43,558 bases of DNA from Lachnospiraceae bacterium (GTDB lineage Bacteria > Bacillota > Clostridia > Lachnospirales > Lachnospiraceae). This document shows positions 8,393 to 16,728 of the stretch, in pieces. Each line of letters begins with the position of its first letter. The first letter of the stretch is position 1. Both the position numbers and the translations under genes were made by a program. The stretch covers positions 1-43,558 of the forward strand of contig JAJQBC010000047.1 in the NCBI GenBank assembly GCA_021203465.1, read 5' to 3'. Below the pieces are notes generated by a model. That model was not told the DNA's origin, made no database searches, and was given only the letters and a program-made list of their open reading frames with translations.

Positions 8393-9862
8393 CTATTTCA
8401 GAAGCCCCGTGCGCTCGTTGAACTCGCAGATCAGCTCATCCAGATCCTTGGCCTGCGCGTGGACGGCATCCCAGGTACCCTCGGTGTCGTACCAGAGCGC
8501 GTTCAGCTCCTCGCTCGTCTTGCCCTGCTGCTCGACCCAGGTGTAATACTTGAGGTTGTGCACGCGCTTACGGTCGGCGTAGGTCATCTCCATCAGGCTG
8601 TCGGTCTTGAGGTTCAGGATGTGGAGATTGTGGTCGAGCCGCGCCTCGTTCACATCGTAAGCGCCGTACATCTCATTCAGCTCATTGATGCGGCTCTGGT
8701 ACATGACCGCGGAGTCGGTCAGGACGGTCACGACGACATCCCTCTCGGTGAACTCGTAGTACTTCGCCATCTTGATGCAGCAGAGCATATTTGCGATGCC
8801 GGAGATGCCGAGCCAGGTCAGCTTCTCGATCAGCTCGTCGTCGAAGCCCAGCGCTTCCTTCATGTACTTCTGTCCCTCCGGCGTGTTGAAGAGGCGAAGC
8901 AGTCTCTGCGAATCCTCGTCGTCGATCGCGATCGCCATGTCGGAGTTCTTCACATTATGGATCCACGGAATATGCTTGTCGCCGATACCTTCGATGCGGT
9001 GTCCGCCGAAGCCGTTATTCAAAATGGTCGGGCACTGCAGCGCCTCGCCGACGCCAAGCTTCATCTGCGGATGCAGCTCCTTCAAGCGGTCGCCCGCGGA
9101 CATCGTTCCGGCGGAACCGGAGGTGAAGCAGGCGCCCGCGAGTCTCTGTCCCGGCTTCTTAATCGCGTTGTAGACGTCCTCCAGCGCGTTTCCGGTCACA
9201 TTGTAGTGCCAGAGCGGATTGCCCATCTCCTCGAACTGGTTGAAGATCATGTACTGCGGATCCTGCTTCAATTCATTTGTCTTGTCAAAGATTTCCTTCA
9301 CGTTCGACTCGCAGCCCGGCGTCGCGATGACCTCCGCGCCGATCTCATGCAGCCAGTCGAAGCGCTCCTGGCTCATCTCCGCCGGCAAGATCGCCACGCC
9401 CTGTGCGCCCATCAGGCGGGAATTGAAGGCGCCGCCGCGGCAATAGTTGCCGGTGGAGGGCCAGACTGCCTTGTGCTTCTGCACGTCGAACTGTCCGGTC
9501 ACCAGACGCGGGGCCAGACAGCCGAAAGATGCGCCGACCTTGTGGCAGCCGGTCGGGAACCACTTACCGACCATCGCGATGATACGGCAGGGCACGCCGG
9601 TCAGCTCGCTCGGCAGCTCCACGTAGTTCGGAACCTCCTGAAAGAGTCCGCCGGACTCCTTCGGCTCATTCTTCCAGGTGATGCGGAACAGGTTCAGCGG
9701 GTTCACATCCCAAAGTCCCACGTTTTTCAGCTTATCCTTGATCTTTCCGGGGATCTCCTCCGGATGCTGCATCTCATGGATCGTCGGGATGATGATGCCG
9801 TTTTCCTTCGCGTTCTGAATATTCCGCTCGAGAGCGGCCTCATTTTTTGTCAGATCAATCAT
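8393..9862 (-). CDS. Fold-type II PLP-dependent enzyme, TrpB-like, function unassigned
   Basis: A 489-residue cytosolic enzyme of the tryptophan-synthase-beta/threonine-dehydratase fold. The likely PLP lysine is Lys108 in TGCHKVGAS, close to the TGAHK motif of TrpB. A glycine/serine-rich phosphate-binding loop follows at TSGSAGTMSAG. Clostridial relatives are usually annotated only as 'PLP-dependent protein subunit beta'. The family performs beta-elimination or beta-replacement on amino acids, so ammonia or thiol release from a serine-, cysteine- or diaminopropionate-like substrate is plausible but unproven. AGGAGG precedes the ATG, and a good promoter with an overlapping dyad lies upstream (9892-9935). 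It stands alone or reads through into serC. Residues specific for one known reaction are not recognisable to me. Confidence 0.75.
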   Translation of the reverse strand: MIDLTKNEAALERNIQNAKENGIIIPTIHEMQHPEEIPGKIKDKLKNVGLWDVNPLNLFRITWKNEPKESGGLFQEVPNYVELPSELTGVPCRIIAMVGKWFPTGCHKVGASFGCLAPRLVTGQFDVQKHKAVWPSTGNYCRGGAFNSRLMGAQGVAILPAEMSQERFDWLHEIGAEVIATPGCESNVKEIFDKTNELKQDPQYMIFNQFEEMGNPLWHYNVTGNALEDVYNAIKKPGQRLAGACFTSGSAGTMSAGDRLKELHPQMKLGVGEALQCPTILNNGFGGHRIEGIGDKHIPWIHNVKNSDMAIAIDDEDSQRLLRLFNTPEGQKYMKEALGFDDELIEKLTWLGISGIANMLCCIKMAKYYEFTERDVVVTVLTDSAVMYQSRINELNEMYGAYDVNEARLDHNLHILNLKTDSLMEMTYADRKRVHNLKYYTWVEQQGKTSEELNALWYDTEGTWDAVHAQAKDLDELICEFNERTGLLK

Positions 9863-9891
9863 CGATAGATAACCTCCTGCTGTTTTTCTTT

Positions 9892-9920
9892 TTATCTTAT
9901 GCTTAAATTGTATAAGATAA
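9892..9920. promoter_or_regulatory. Dyad overlapping the minus-10 of the PLP gene promoter
   Basis: A perfect 9-bp inverted repeat, TTATCTTAT (9892-9900) and ATAAGATAA (9912-9920), is separated by 11 bases. It covers the predicted minus-10 box and transcription start of the PLP gene. That placement is typical of a repressor operator. The binding protein is unknown; the degenerate EBP encoded just upstream is one candidate. Confidence 0.45.
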
Positions 9921-9935
9921 GATTTTTTGCGTCAA
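9907..9935 (-). promoter_or_regulatory. Sigma-A type promoter of the PLP enzyme gene
   Basis: On the minus strand, TTGACG (9935-9930) and TACAAT (9912-9907) are separated by exactly 17 bases, each matching consensus at five of six positions. The start codon at 9862 lies about 45 bases downstream of the minus-10 box. Confidence 0.7.
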
Positions 9936-9956
9936 CGATGCGGTAAATGCAAAAGC

Positions 9957-9997
9957 AGCAGCCAGAATTCAATCAAAATGATAGAATTCTGGCTGCT
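9957..9997 (-). terminator. Hairpin terminator after the degenerate EBP gene
   Basis: A perfect 14-bp stem (9957-9970 with 9984-9997) has a 13-base loop. On the minus strand it is followed by GCTTTTGCATTT, a short broken T-tract. It lies about 40 bases beyond the regulator stop and just upstream of the PLP promoter, so it most likely separates the two units. The weak T-tract leaves room for readthrough. Confidence 0.6.
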
Positions 9998-10036
9998 ATT
10001 GGTATTTTTATGCTATCAAAATAATAGTTATGCTAT

Positions 10037-11767
10037 CTATTTGATAGTCTCTCTTGTTTCCAGCTTCTTAATTCTACGATAAAACGTCGCAATTCCGATC
10101 CCCATCATGCGGGCCAGCTCCTCATTCGAGACGCCCGTGGCCTTCTGGTACTGCAGCGCGCGGCGGAAGGTCTCCTCCTCCAGCTTCGCAAGGTTTAGAC
10201 TAGCATTCGTCCAGCCCGGTGTCTCCGGGCGCACCCGCCGCGGCAGGAGATCGGCGCTGATCTGCCCGGGCTCGCGCTGCATATTCACGACATACTCCAT
10301 CGCGCTCTTCAGCTCCCGGATATTGCCCGGCCAGTCATAGGCCTCGACGGACTCCCAGAAAGCCGGTTCGACATCGGTGATCTTTTTGCCCAGCGTCCGC
10401 GCGCAGCCGTTCAGGAATTCCATCGCAAGCGGGCGCAGATCCTCCTTGCGCTCCCGCAGCGGCGGGATCTCAATCGGCAGCACATCCAACAGATACAGAA
10501 GGCCGCGGTGAAAACGTCCCTTCGCGCAGAGCTCTGTGAGATCGGCGCCGGTCGAAGCGATGACGCGGAGGCTGAGCTTGCGGCTCTTGCCGGAACCGAT
10601 ACGACGCAGCTCATGACGTTCAAGTATCGGTAGCATTTTCTGCTGGATCGCCAGCGGCAACGCATCCACATCATCGAGGAACAACGTGCCGCCCGCGGCC
10701 GCCTCAAGCCTGCCCGGCCTGCCGCGGCTGCCCGCGCCGCCGGTCCCCGACACGCCGAAGAGATATTCCTCCGTCTGCTGCGCCGGGAGCATCCCGCAGT
10801 CGACCCGCACAAAGGGCTTGTCAGCCCAGGCGCTCTGCTCATGGATGGCCTGCGCGTAAAGTTCCTTTCGCAGGCCGTCCTCCACATGGAGAAGCACATT
10901 GGACGGCGAGAGCGCGGAGCTCCGAATCCGCTCGCGCACCTCGGAAATCTGCCTCGAAATCCCGGTAATCTGTGAAAAGGCGGTCGGCTGCTGTTCCCTG
11001 CGCCTGAGCGTCTCGTCGTCCGTGAAGATCAGCACGCGGTCAAAATGTTCGACGCTGACCTGATAGAGATTGCCCGCGACGCAGCAGCTCCCCTTTCCGC
11101 AGCAGAGCCGATAGACGTCCATCTGCCCAAGCTTCTCCCCGGTCGCCTCTATACTGACCGGCTGCTCTCTGAGCTGATAGAGCCGATCTTCAATCAGCGT
11201 CCGTCCGGTGCGGTTCAGCTGCTGTATATTTCCCGCGCTGTCCAGCATCAGAATGCCGAGCGCGGTGCGGTTCAGCGCGAAATCCATCATGGAAAGCAGC
11301 TCCCGGTTTCGGTCCGCCTCCGTCTGCTGCAGCGCCTCGAAGGCGATCAGGTTCGCGATCTGCTCGATGAACGCGAGATAAGCCGCGCTCTCCTCCCGGA
11401 TGCGCTCCCACTGCTGCAGGTCGTCGCTGACAAAGCCGATCACGCCGAGCACCTTTCCGTTCGCGACGATCGGCGCGAGCATCTGCGCGACATCCCGGCA
11501 GGTCTCGCGCTCCTCGCAGCGACGACAGGCCGGATGTCCCTTCGGATGTGTCATCATCTGCGGCTGGCCGCTGTCGATCGCCGCCTGCAGGATATGGCCG
11601 CTGAGCTCCAGGCTCTCGCCGACGCTCAAGCCCACGCTCTCCCCCTTGCTCACAATGCGGATCATCTGATCGTCCACCACAGTGACCGGCATCCGCACGA
11701 GCTGCGAGATCACCTCCGCGTAGCGTTCGAGCGAAGGCAACATTTTATAGAGAATATTCTGCTCCAT
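10037..11767 (-). CDS. Sigma-54-type (EBP) regulator with degenerate AAA+ domain and Fis-type HTH
   Basis: This 576-residue protein has an N-terminal GAF-like sensory domain (about 1-145) carrying a CRRCEERETC cysteine cluster (81-90). A PAS-like domain (about 150-250) with CCGKGSCC (222-229) follows, then an AAA+ region (about 265-495) and a Fis-type helix-turn-helix (about 545-567). Parts of the AAA+ domain look normal (GGTLFLDDVD, IEIPPLRER, WPGNIREL). However, the Walker A site reads VEDGLRKE instead of GESGTGKE, the GAFTGA sigma-54 contact loop is absent (the region reads GVSGTGGAGSRG), and the usual YYRL arginine-finger segment reads YLLD. It therefore probably cannot activate sigma-54 polymerase and may act as a sigma-54-independent repressor or activator. 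It follows the threonine-synthase-like gene by 12 bases. Confidence 0.85.
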   Translation of the reverse strand: MEQNILYKMLPSLERYAEVISQLVRMPVTVVDDQMIRIVSKGESVGLSVGESLELSGHILQAAIDSGQPQMMTHPKGHPACRRCEERETCRDVAQMLAPIVANGKVLGVIGFVSDDLQQWERIREESAAYLAFIEQIANLIAFEALQQTEADRNRELLSMMDFALNRTALGILMLDSAGNIQQLNRTGRTLIEDRLYQLREQPVSIEATGEKLGQMDVYRLCCGKGSCCVAGNLYQVSVEHFDRVLIFTDDETLRRREQQPTAFSQITGISRQISEVRERIRSSALSPSNVLLHVEDGLRKELYAQAIHEQSAWADKPFVRVDCGMLPAQQTEEYLFGVSGTGGAGSRGRPGRLEAAAGGTLFLDDVDALPLAIQQKMLPILERHELRRIGSGKSRKLSLRVIASTGADLTELCAKGRFHRGLLYLLDVLPIEIPPLRERKEDLRPLAMEFLNGCARTLGKKITDVEPAFWESVEAYDWPGNIRELKSAMEYVVNMQREPGQISADLLPRRVRPETPGWTNASLNLAKLEEETFRRALQYQKATGVSNEELARMMGIGIATFYRRIKKLETRETIK

Positions 11768-11779
11768 GGCGGCCTCCGC

Positions 11780-13021
11780 TTATGACACTGTGATTCCCTT
11801 TTCCGCAAAAGCTTTCACCAGACGATCCATATCGCCCGGGATCGAGATCGGCTCGCCGCAGGAACGGATCGCGTTCTCGACATCCTTGAGGCCGTTGCCG
11901 GTGACAACAGAGACGACCGTCGCATCCGCCGGGATCTTTCCCTGCTCACAGAGCTTCTTGAGGCCTGCAGTGCCGGTGACCCCGGCCGGCTCGCCGAAGA
12001 CGCCACAGCTCGAGCCGAGCAGCTTCTGCGCCGCCATGATCTCCTCATCGGAAACATTCACCGTCAGGCCCTTCGACTCCCGGATCGCCATCAGCGCCTT
12101 ATCCGCGTTGCGCGGCACGCCGACCGCGATGGAGTCCGCAAGTGTATTTTCTTCCATCGGATACCAGTCCTCGCCGGTCTCGATCGCGCGGTTCAGCGGA
12201 CAGCAGCCTCTCGCCTGCGCGGAGATGAGGCGCGGCAACCGGTCGATAAAGCCGATGGCATAGAGATCCTTTAAGCCCTTCCAGAGACCCGCGATCGTGC
12301 AGCCGTCGCCGACCGAGATCGCGATGTAGTCCGGCACCTGCCAATCGAGCTGTTCCATGATCTCGAGGCCGACCGTCTTCTTTCCCTCGGAAAGGTAGGG
12401 ATTGATCGCCGCGTTGCGGTTGTACCAGCCCCACTTGTCGATGGCCTGCTTCGAGAGCTCGAAGGTGTCCTCGTAAGAGCCCTGCACGGAGATCACTGTC
12501 GCGCCGAAGGTCATGAGCTGTGCGACCTTGCCCTTCGGCGCGCGGGACGGCACAAAGATGTAAGTCGAAAATCCCGCGGCAGCCGCGTTGCCCGCAAGGG
12601 AAGAAGCCGCATTGCCGGTCGAGGAGCAGGCAATCACCTGCGCCCCGGCCTCCCCTGCCTTGGCGACCGCCATCGAGGAAGCGCGATCCTTCAGCGACGC
12701 GGTCGGGTTGAGGCCATCGTCCTTCACATAGAGTTTCGCGATGCCGAGCTGCTCCGCCAGCCGCGGCTCCTCATAGAGCGGCGACCAGCCGACTCTGAGC
12801 GGCGGCGCGGGCGTCTCCTCCTCCACGGGGAGCAGCTCGCGGTAGCGCCACATGGAGCGCTCCTCACGCTTCGAGAGCTTCTCCTTCGTCAGATTTTCTT
12901 TGATATAATCGTAGTCATACACGATGTCGAGGATGCCGCCGCAAGAGCAGTTCGTCAGGTTCGGAACCGCCTCGTAGGTCTTGCCGCAGCGGACACACTT
13001 TCCATATTTTACATTTTTCAT
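11780..13021 (-). CDS. thrC: Threonine synthase-like PLP enzyme with zinc ribbon
   Basis: A 413-residue fold-type II PLP enzyme. The N-terminus holds a zinc ribbon (Cys9, Cys12, Cys25, Cys27) found in many threonine synthases and relatives. The PLP lysine is Lys111 in NPTASLKDRAS, and SSTGNAASS and VGDGCTIAG are the usual cofactor loops. Threonine synthase converts O-phosphohomoserine to threonine and phosphate. The classical lysine motif is closer to NPTGSFKDRG, and no threonine-pathway gene is nearby. Its neighbours are a nucleoside-type transporter upstream (19 bases) and a regulator downstream (12 bases). It may therefore be a paralogue acting on another 3-substituted amino acid. The gene symbol is the conventional family name only. 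Confidence 0.75.
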   Translation of the reverse strand: MKNVKYGKCVRCGKTYEAVPNLTNCSCGGILDIVYDYDYIKENLTKEKLSKREERSMWRYRELLPVEEETPAPPLRVGWSPLYEEPRLAEQLGIAKLYVKDDGLNPTASLKDRASSMAVAKAGEAGAQVIACSSTGNAASSLAGNAAAAGFSTYIFVPSRAPKGKVAQLMTFGATVISVQGSYEDTFELSKQAIDKWGWYNRNAAINPYLSEGKKTVGLEIMEQLDWQVPDYIAISVGDGCTIAGLWKGLKDLYAIGFIDRLPRLISAQARGCCPLNRAIETGEDWYPMEENTLADSIAVGVPRNADKALMAIRESKGLTVNVSDEEIMAAQKLLGSSCGVFGEPAGVTGTAGLKKLCEQGKIPADATVVSVVTGNGLKDVENAIRSCGEPISIPGDMDRLVKAFAEKGITVS

Positions 13022-13040
13022 CTCTTCTATCCCCTTTTCA

Positions 13041-14021
13041 TCAGCGCTCCTCGCGGAAATACGAGGTGCCCAGACTCGCCGGCGGCTGATTCTCCGGCTT
13101 GTTGCGGCGGCTGGTGAAGACCAGCACGATGATCGTCACGAGATACGGGAACATCTTGAAGACCTCCTGCATCGCGCGCGACAGACCCGGCACGTAAATG
13201 TAGAGGATGTACAGCGCGCCGAACAGGATCGACCCCCAGATCGCGCTGCGCGCGTTCCAGAGCGCCATGATGACGAGCGCGATCGCGAGCCAGCCGCGGT
13301 CTCCGAAGCCGTTTTCAATCCACGTACCGCCGAGGTAATCCATGACATAATAGAGGCCGCCGAGCCCCGCGATCGCTGCGCCGATGATCGTCGCCGAATA
13401 CTTGTAGCGCGTCACATTGATACCCGCGGCATCCGCGGTCGCCGGGCTCTCTCCGACTGCCCGCAGATTGAGGCCCTTACGCGTCTTCGTCAGAAACCAG
13501 GTAATGACAAAGGCAAGCACGATGGAAAGATAGGTTAGGAATCCATAGGAAAACAGCAGCGGGCCAATGACCGGAATTTCCGACAGCACCGGAATCGTCG
13601 TGCTAAAAGCTGTTCCTGTCGTCTTCACGGAAATCTGTCCGACGCCGCCGGCCAGCTTCGAGAGCGAGCCGCCGAAGAAATTGCCAAAACCGGTACCGAA
13701 GGTCGTGAGCGCGAGGCCAACCACGTTCTGGTTCGCCCTCAGGGTGATCGTGAGGAAAGCGTATATCAGGCCGCCCAGTGCGGAGACGATCAGCGCCGTC
13801 GCAAAGGCGATCAGAAGGCCCACGAGCCCGTTCGGATTCTCCACGGAATTTTCATAGAAGAATGCTCCCATCAGGCCGGACACGCCGCCCATATACATAA
13901 TGCCCGGAATTCCCAGATTCAGATTGCCCGACTTCTCAATCAGAATCTCACCGGTGGCTCCGTACAGAATCGCGACGCCCTGGCCGATCGCCTTCTGGAT
14001 AAAGGTTAAAATCAGATTCAT
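13041..14021 (-). CDS. ABC transporter permease, nucleoside type (NupQ-like)
   Basis: A 326-residue inner-membrane permease of the BPD_transp_2 family with about eight to ten hydrophobic segments. The family signature region, AVGESPATADAAGINVTRYKY, is clear. Relatives in Bacillus (NupQ, formerly YufQ) import guanosine and other nucleosides with a BMP lipoprotein. Its start overlaps the stop of the other permease in an ATGA arrangement (14018-14021), so the two are translationally coupled. AGGAGG precedes the ATG. Substrate range cannot be fixed by sequence, but the surroundings point to purine nucleosides. Confidence 0.88.
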   Translation of the reverse strand: MNLILTFIQKAIGQGVAILYGATGEILIEKSGNLNLGIPGIMYMGGVSGLMGAFFYENSVENPNGLVGLLIAFATALIVSALGGLIYAFLTITLRANQNVVGLALTTFGTGFGNFFGGSLSKLAGGVGQISVKTTGTAFSTTIPVLSEIPVIGPLLFSYGFLTYLSIVLAFVITWFLTKTRKGLNLRAVGESPATADAAGINVTRYKYSATIIGAAIAGLGGLYYVMDYLGGTWIENGFGDRGWLAIALVIMALWNARSAIWGSILFGALYILYIYVPGLSRAMQEVFKMFPYLVTIIVLVFTSRRNKPENQPPASLGTSYFREER

Positions 14022-15115
14022 ACGTTTGCCTCCTTCTGTTTTTTGCGGAATTCCAATTCATAGTTGATAAAGAACTCGCAGCCGATCAGGAAGAACAGGA
14101 TGATACCCGTGATGATGTCGGAGGCATTCTTGTTCAGTCCGAACTGCGTCGCGATCTGGATCGCACCCTGCTGCATGAAGACGAGCAGGCCCGAGATCAG
14201 CACCATAAAGAAGGGATTGAACTTCGCCATCCAGGCCACGATAATCGCCGTAAACCCGCGTCCGTTCGCCGTGCTCGTCGAGATCGTGTGACCCGCGCCG
14301 CAGACGATTACCATGCCCGCCAGGCCGCAGATTGCACCGGAGATCATCATCGTACGTTTGATCACACGCTTCACATTGATACCTGCATAACGGGCTGTAT
14401 TCTGGCTCTCGCCGACAACGGCGATCTCATAGCCCTGCTTGCTGTAGGCCATGTAAAAATACATCAGCACCGTAAAGATTAGTACGATGATCACGTTCAG
14501 TATGTAGGAGTTTCCGGCGATAGACGGGAACCAGCCCTTCTGCGAAGCCGAGTTGATGATACCGACCGTATTGGAACCGGCGGGATTCTCCCAGAAGACG
14601 ATGCAGAAGGTCACAATCTGCATCGCGACATAGTTCATCATCAACGTAAACAGGGTCTCATTCGTATTATAACGCGCCTTGAAGAAAGCCGGAATATAAC
14701 CCCAGATGAGACCTGCCAGCATACTGGCGACAAAAATGACGATAAGCAGGACGAAGTTCGGAAGAAGATCACCGCAGTAGATCATCAGCGCCGCACTCGC
14801 GAGACCGCCCATCAACACCTGTCCCTCCGCTCCGATATTCCAGAAACGCATCTTGAAGGCAGGCGCGAGGCCGACCGCAATCAACAGCAGCACGACCGTC
14901 TCACGGATCGTCACCCAAGCCCGTCTGGTCGTACCGACTGCCCCGTCAACGATACCGGCATAGACCTGCAGCGGATTCTGCTGCGTCACAATCACGATAA
15001 AGACGGCACAGACAATAAGCGAGAGGAGGACAGCCACCAGACGGACCAGAACCGCCAGCTTCAGGGAGACCGTGCTCCGTTTTTTCATTCGTACAAAGGG
15101 TTCTTTATGGTTCAT
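14018..15115 (-). CDS. ABC transporter permease, nucleoside type (NupP-like)
   Basis: A 365-residue permease of the same family as its downstream partner, with a cytoplasmic basic N-terminus and multiple membrane spans. The conserved loop VVGESQNTARYAGINVKRV matches the BMP-type nucleoside and simple-sugar permeases. It overlaps the ATPase gene by 11 bases and the second permease by 4 bases. The two permeases probably form the heterodimeric membrane channel of one importer. Confidence 0.88.
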   Translation of the reverse strand: MNHKEPFVRMKKRSTVSLKLAVLVRLVAVLLSLIVCAVFIVIVTQQNPLQVYAGIVDGAVGTTRRAWVTIRETVVLLLIAVGLAPAFKMRFWNIGAEGQVLMGGLASAALMIYCGDLLPNFVLLIVIFVASMLAGLIWGYIPAFFKARYNTNETLFTLMMNYVAMQIVTFCIVFWENPAGSNTVGIINSASQKGWFPSIAGNSYILNVIIVLIFTVLMYFYMAYSKQGYEIAVVGESQNTARYAGINVKRVIKRTMMISGAICGLAGMVIVCGAGHTISTSTANGRGFTAIIVAWMAKFNPFFMVLISGLLVFMQQGAIQIATQFGLNKNASDIITGIILFFLIGCEFFINYELEFRKKQKEANV

Positions 15116-16649
15116 CTGCCGCTTCCTCCTTTCCGATTGTGCCGGTCATCATCAGTCCAAGCTGCTCCTTGGTCGCGGTTCTCGCGTCCACCGTTCCTGC
15201 TACCTTTCCACCCTGCAGCACCAGAATGCGGTCACATAGCTCCAGCAGTACATCCAGATCCTCCCCGACACAGATGACCGCCGCGCCGTTCTCTTTCTGT
15301 TTATTCAGGAGATTGTAGATCGTGTAGGAGGAATTGATATCGAGTCCCCGCACCGGGTAGGCTACCATGAGCACCGTCGGGTTCGAGGAAATCTCCCGTC
15401 CGACCAGCACCTTCTGCACGTTGCCGCCCGAGAGACGGCGCACCGGCGTCGTGACGCCCGGCGTGACGACCTCGAGCTCTTCGATGATCGTCTTTGCGAG
15501 CTGCTCGGGCGTCTTCCGGTCTGTGATAAATCCTTTCCCATTCCGGTAACTCCGCAGCATCATATTGTTTGTGATATCCATCGAGCCGACAAGGCCCATG
15601 CCGAGCCGGTCCTCCGGGACAAAGGAAAGGCGCACGCCCAGATTTCGGATCTCGGTAACGCTTAAGGCATGGAGCGCCTGCGGCTCGCCGCCCGGCGGAT
15701 AATACCAGATCTCGCCTTCCTCCATATGCTGCAGCCCTGCGATCGACTCTAAAAGCTCCTTCTGGCCGCTGCCGGAGATACCGGCGACGCCGAGGATCTC
15801 GCCGCTGCGCGCGGCGAAGGACGCTTTGTTCAGCGTGACTGTACCCTCCTTGTTCCTGCAGCTGACACCCTTCATCTCCAGACGGAGCTCCGAATTCACC
15901 GGCTCGGAACGGTCGATATTCAGGCTCACCTTCTCACCGACCATCATCTCGGTCAGAGAGGGGATCGTGGCCTCAGCAGTCTGCACCGTACCTATGTATT
16001 TTCCTTTGCGCAGTACAGCTACGCGGTCCGAGATCTCCATGACCTCGTTTAGTTTATGTGTAATGATGATGATGGATTTCCCGTCATCTCTCATATTTTT
16101 CAATACCTGAAACAGCCGCTCCGTCTCCTGCGGCGTCAATACGGCGGTCGGCTCATCCAGGATCAGGATCTCCGCGCCGCGGTAGAGTACCTTGACGATC
16201 TCGACCGTCTGCTTCTGCGAGACCGACATATCATATATTTTTTTTGCGGGATTCATGTCAAAGCCGTAACGGTCGACCAGCCGCTGAATATCGGCCTCGA
16301 TGCGGCCCATGTTCTGCCCCTTTTCCGTCGGCAGCCCCAGCACAATATTCTCCGCTGCCGTAAAGATCGGGACAAGCTTGAAATGCTGGTGGATCATGCC
16401 GATACCAAGGTCAAAAGAATCCTTCGGCGAACGGATGGTCACCTCCCGCCCATTTACAAAGATATGACCCTCGTCCGGAAAATAGATACCGGAAATCATG
16501 TTCATCAGCGTCGTCTTGCCGCTGCCGTTCTCACCCAGAATGGCGAGAATTTCCCCCTTCATCAGACTTAAGTTCACGCTGTCGTTTGCTACAACCTCTC
16601 CGAACCTTTTGGTCACATGTTTCAGCTCAATCGCGTAGTTCGTTCCCAC
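15105..16649 (-). CDS. ABC transporter ATPase with two nucleotide-binding domains (NupO-like)
   Basis: A 514-residue double ATPase of the sugar/nucleoside importer class. The first domain has a full Walker A (GENGSGKTT, about residue 39) and Walker B (ILILDEPTAV). The second has LSGGNVQK but a non-standard Walker A (GISGSGQKE) and Walker B (VLMVAYPVRGLD), as is usual in RbsA- and NupO-type proteins. It powers import by the adjacent permeases. The start is GTG at 16649, with AGGAGG 8 bases upstream. It lies 79 bases downstream of the lipoprotein gene. Confidence 0.9.
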   Translation of the reverse strand: MGTNYAIELKHVTKRFGEVVANDSVNLSLMKGEILAILGENGSGKTTLMNMISGIYFPDEGHIFVNGREVTIRSPKDSFDLGIGMIHQHFKLVPIFTAAENIVLGLPTEKGQNMGRIEADIQRLVDRYGFDMNPAKKIYDMSVSQKQTVEIVKVLYRGAEILILDEPTAVLTPQETERLFQVLKNMRDDGKSIIIITHKLNEVMEISDRVAVLRKGKYIGTVQTAEATIPSLTEMMVGEKVSLNIDRSEPVNSELRLEMKGVSCRNKEGTVTLNKASFAARSGEILGVAGISGSGQKELLESIAGLQHMEEGEIWYYPPGGEPQALHALSVTEIRNLGVRLSFVPEDRLGMGLVGSMDITNNMMLRSYRNGKGFITDRKTPEQLAKTIIEELEVVTPGVTTPVRRLSGGNVQKVLVGREISSNPTVLMVAYPVRGLDINSSYTIYNLLNKQKENGAAVICVGEDLDVLLELCDRILVLQGGKVAGTVDARTATKEQLGLMMTGTIGKEEAADEP

Positions 16650-16728
16650 AGGCAGTACCTCCTATAAAGAGAGGCAGCGGAACCGCCCTCACAGCAGCTC
16701 TGCTTCCCCATACTTACTTTACTGCTTT

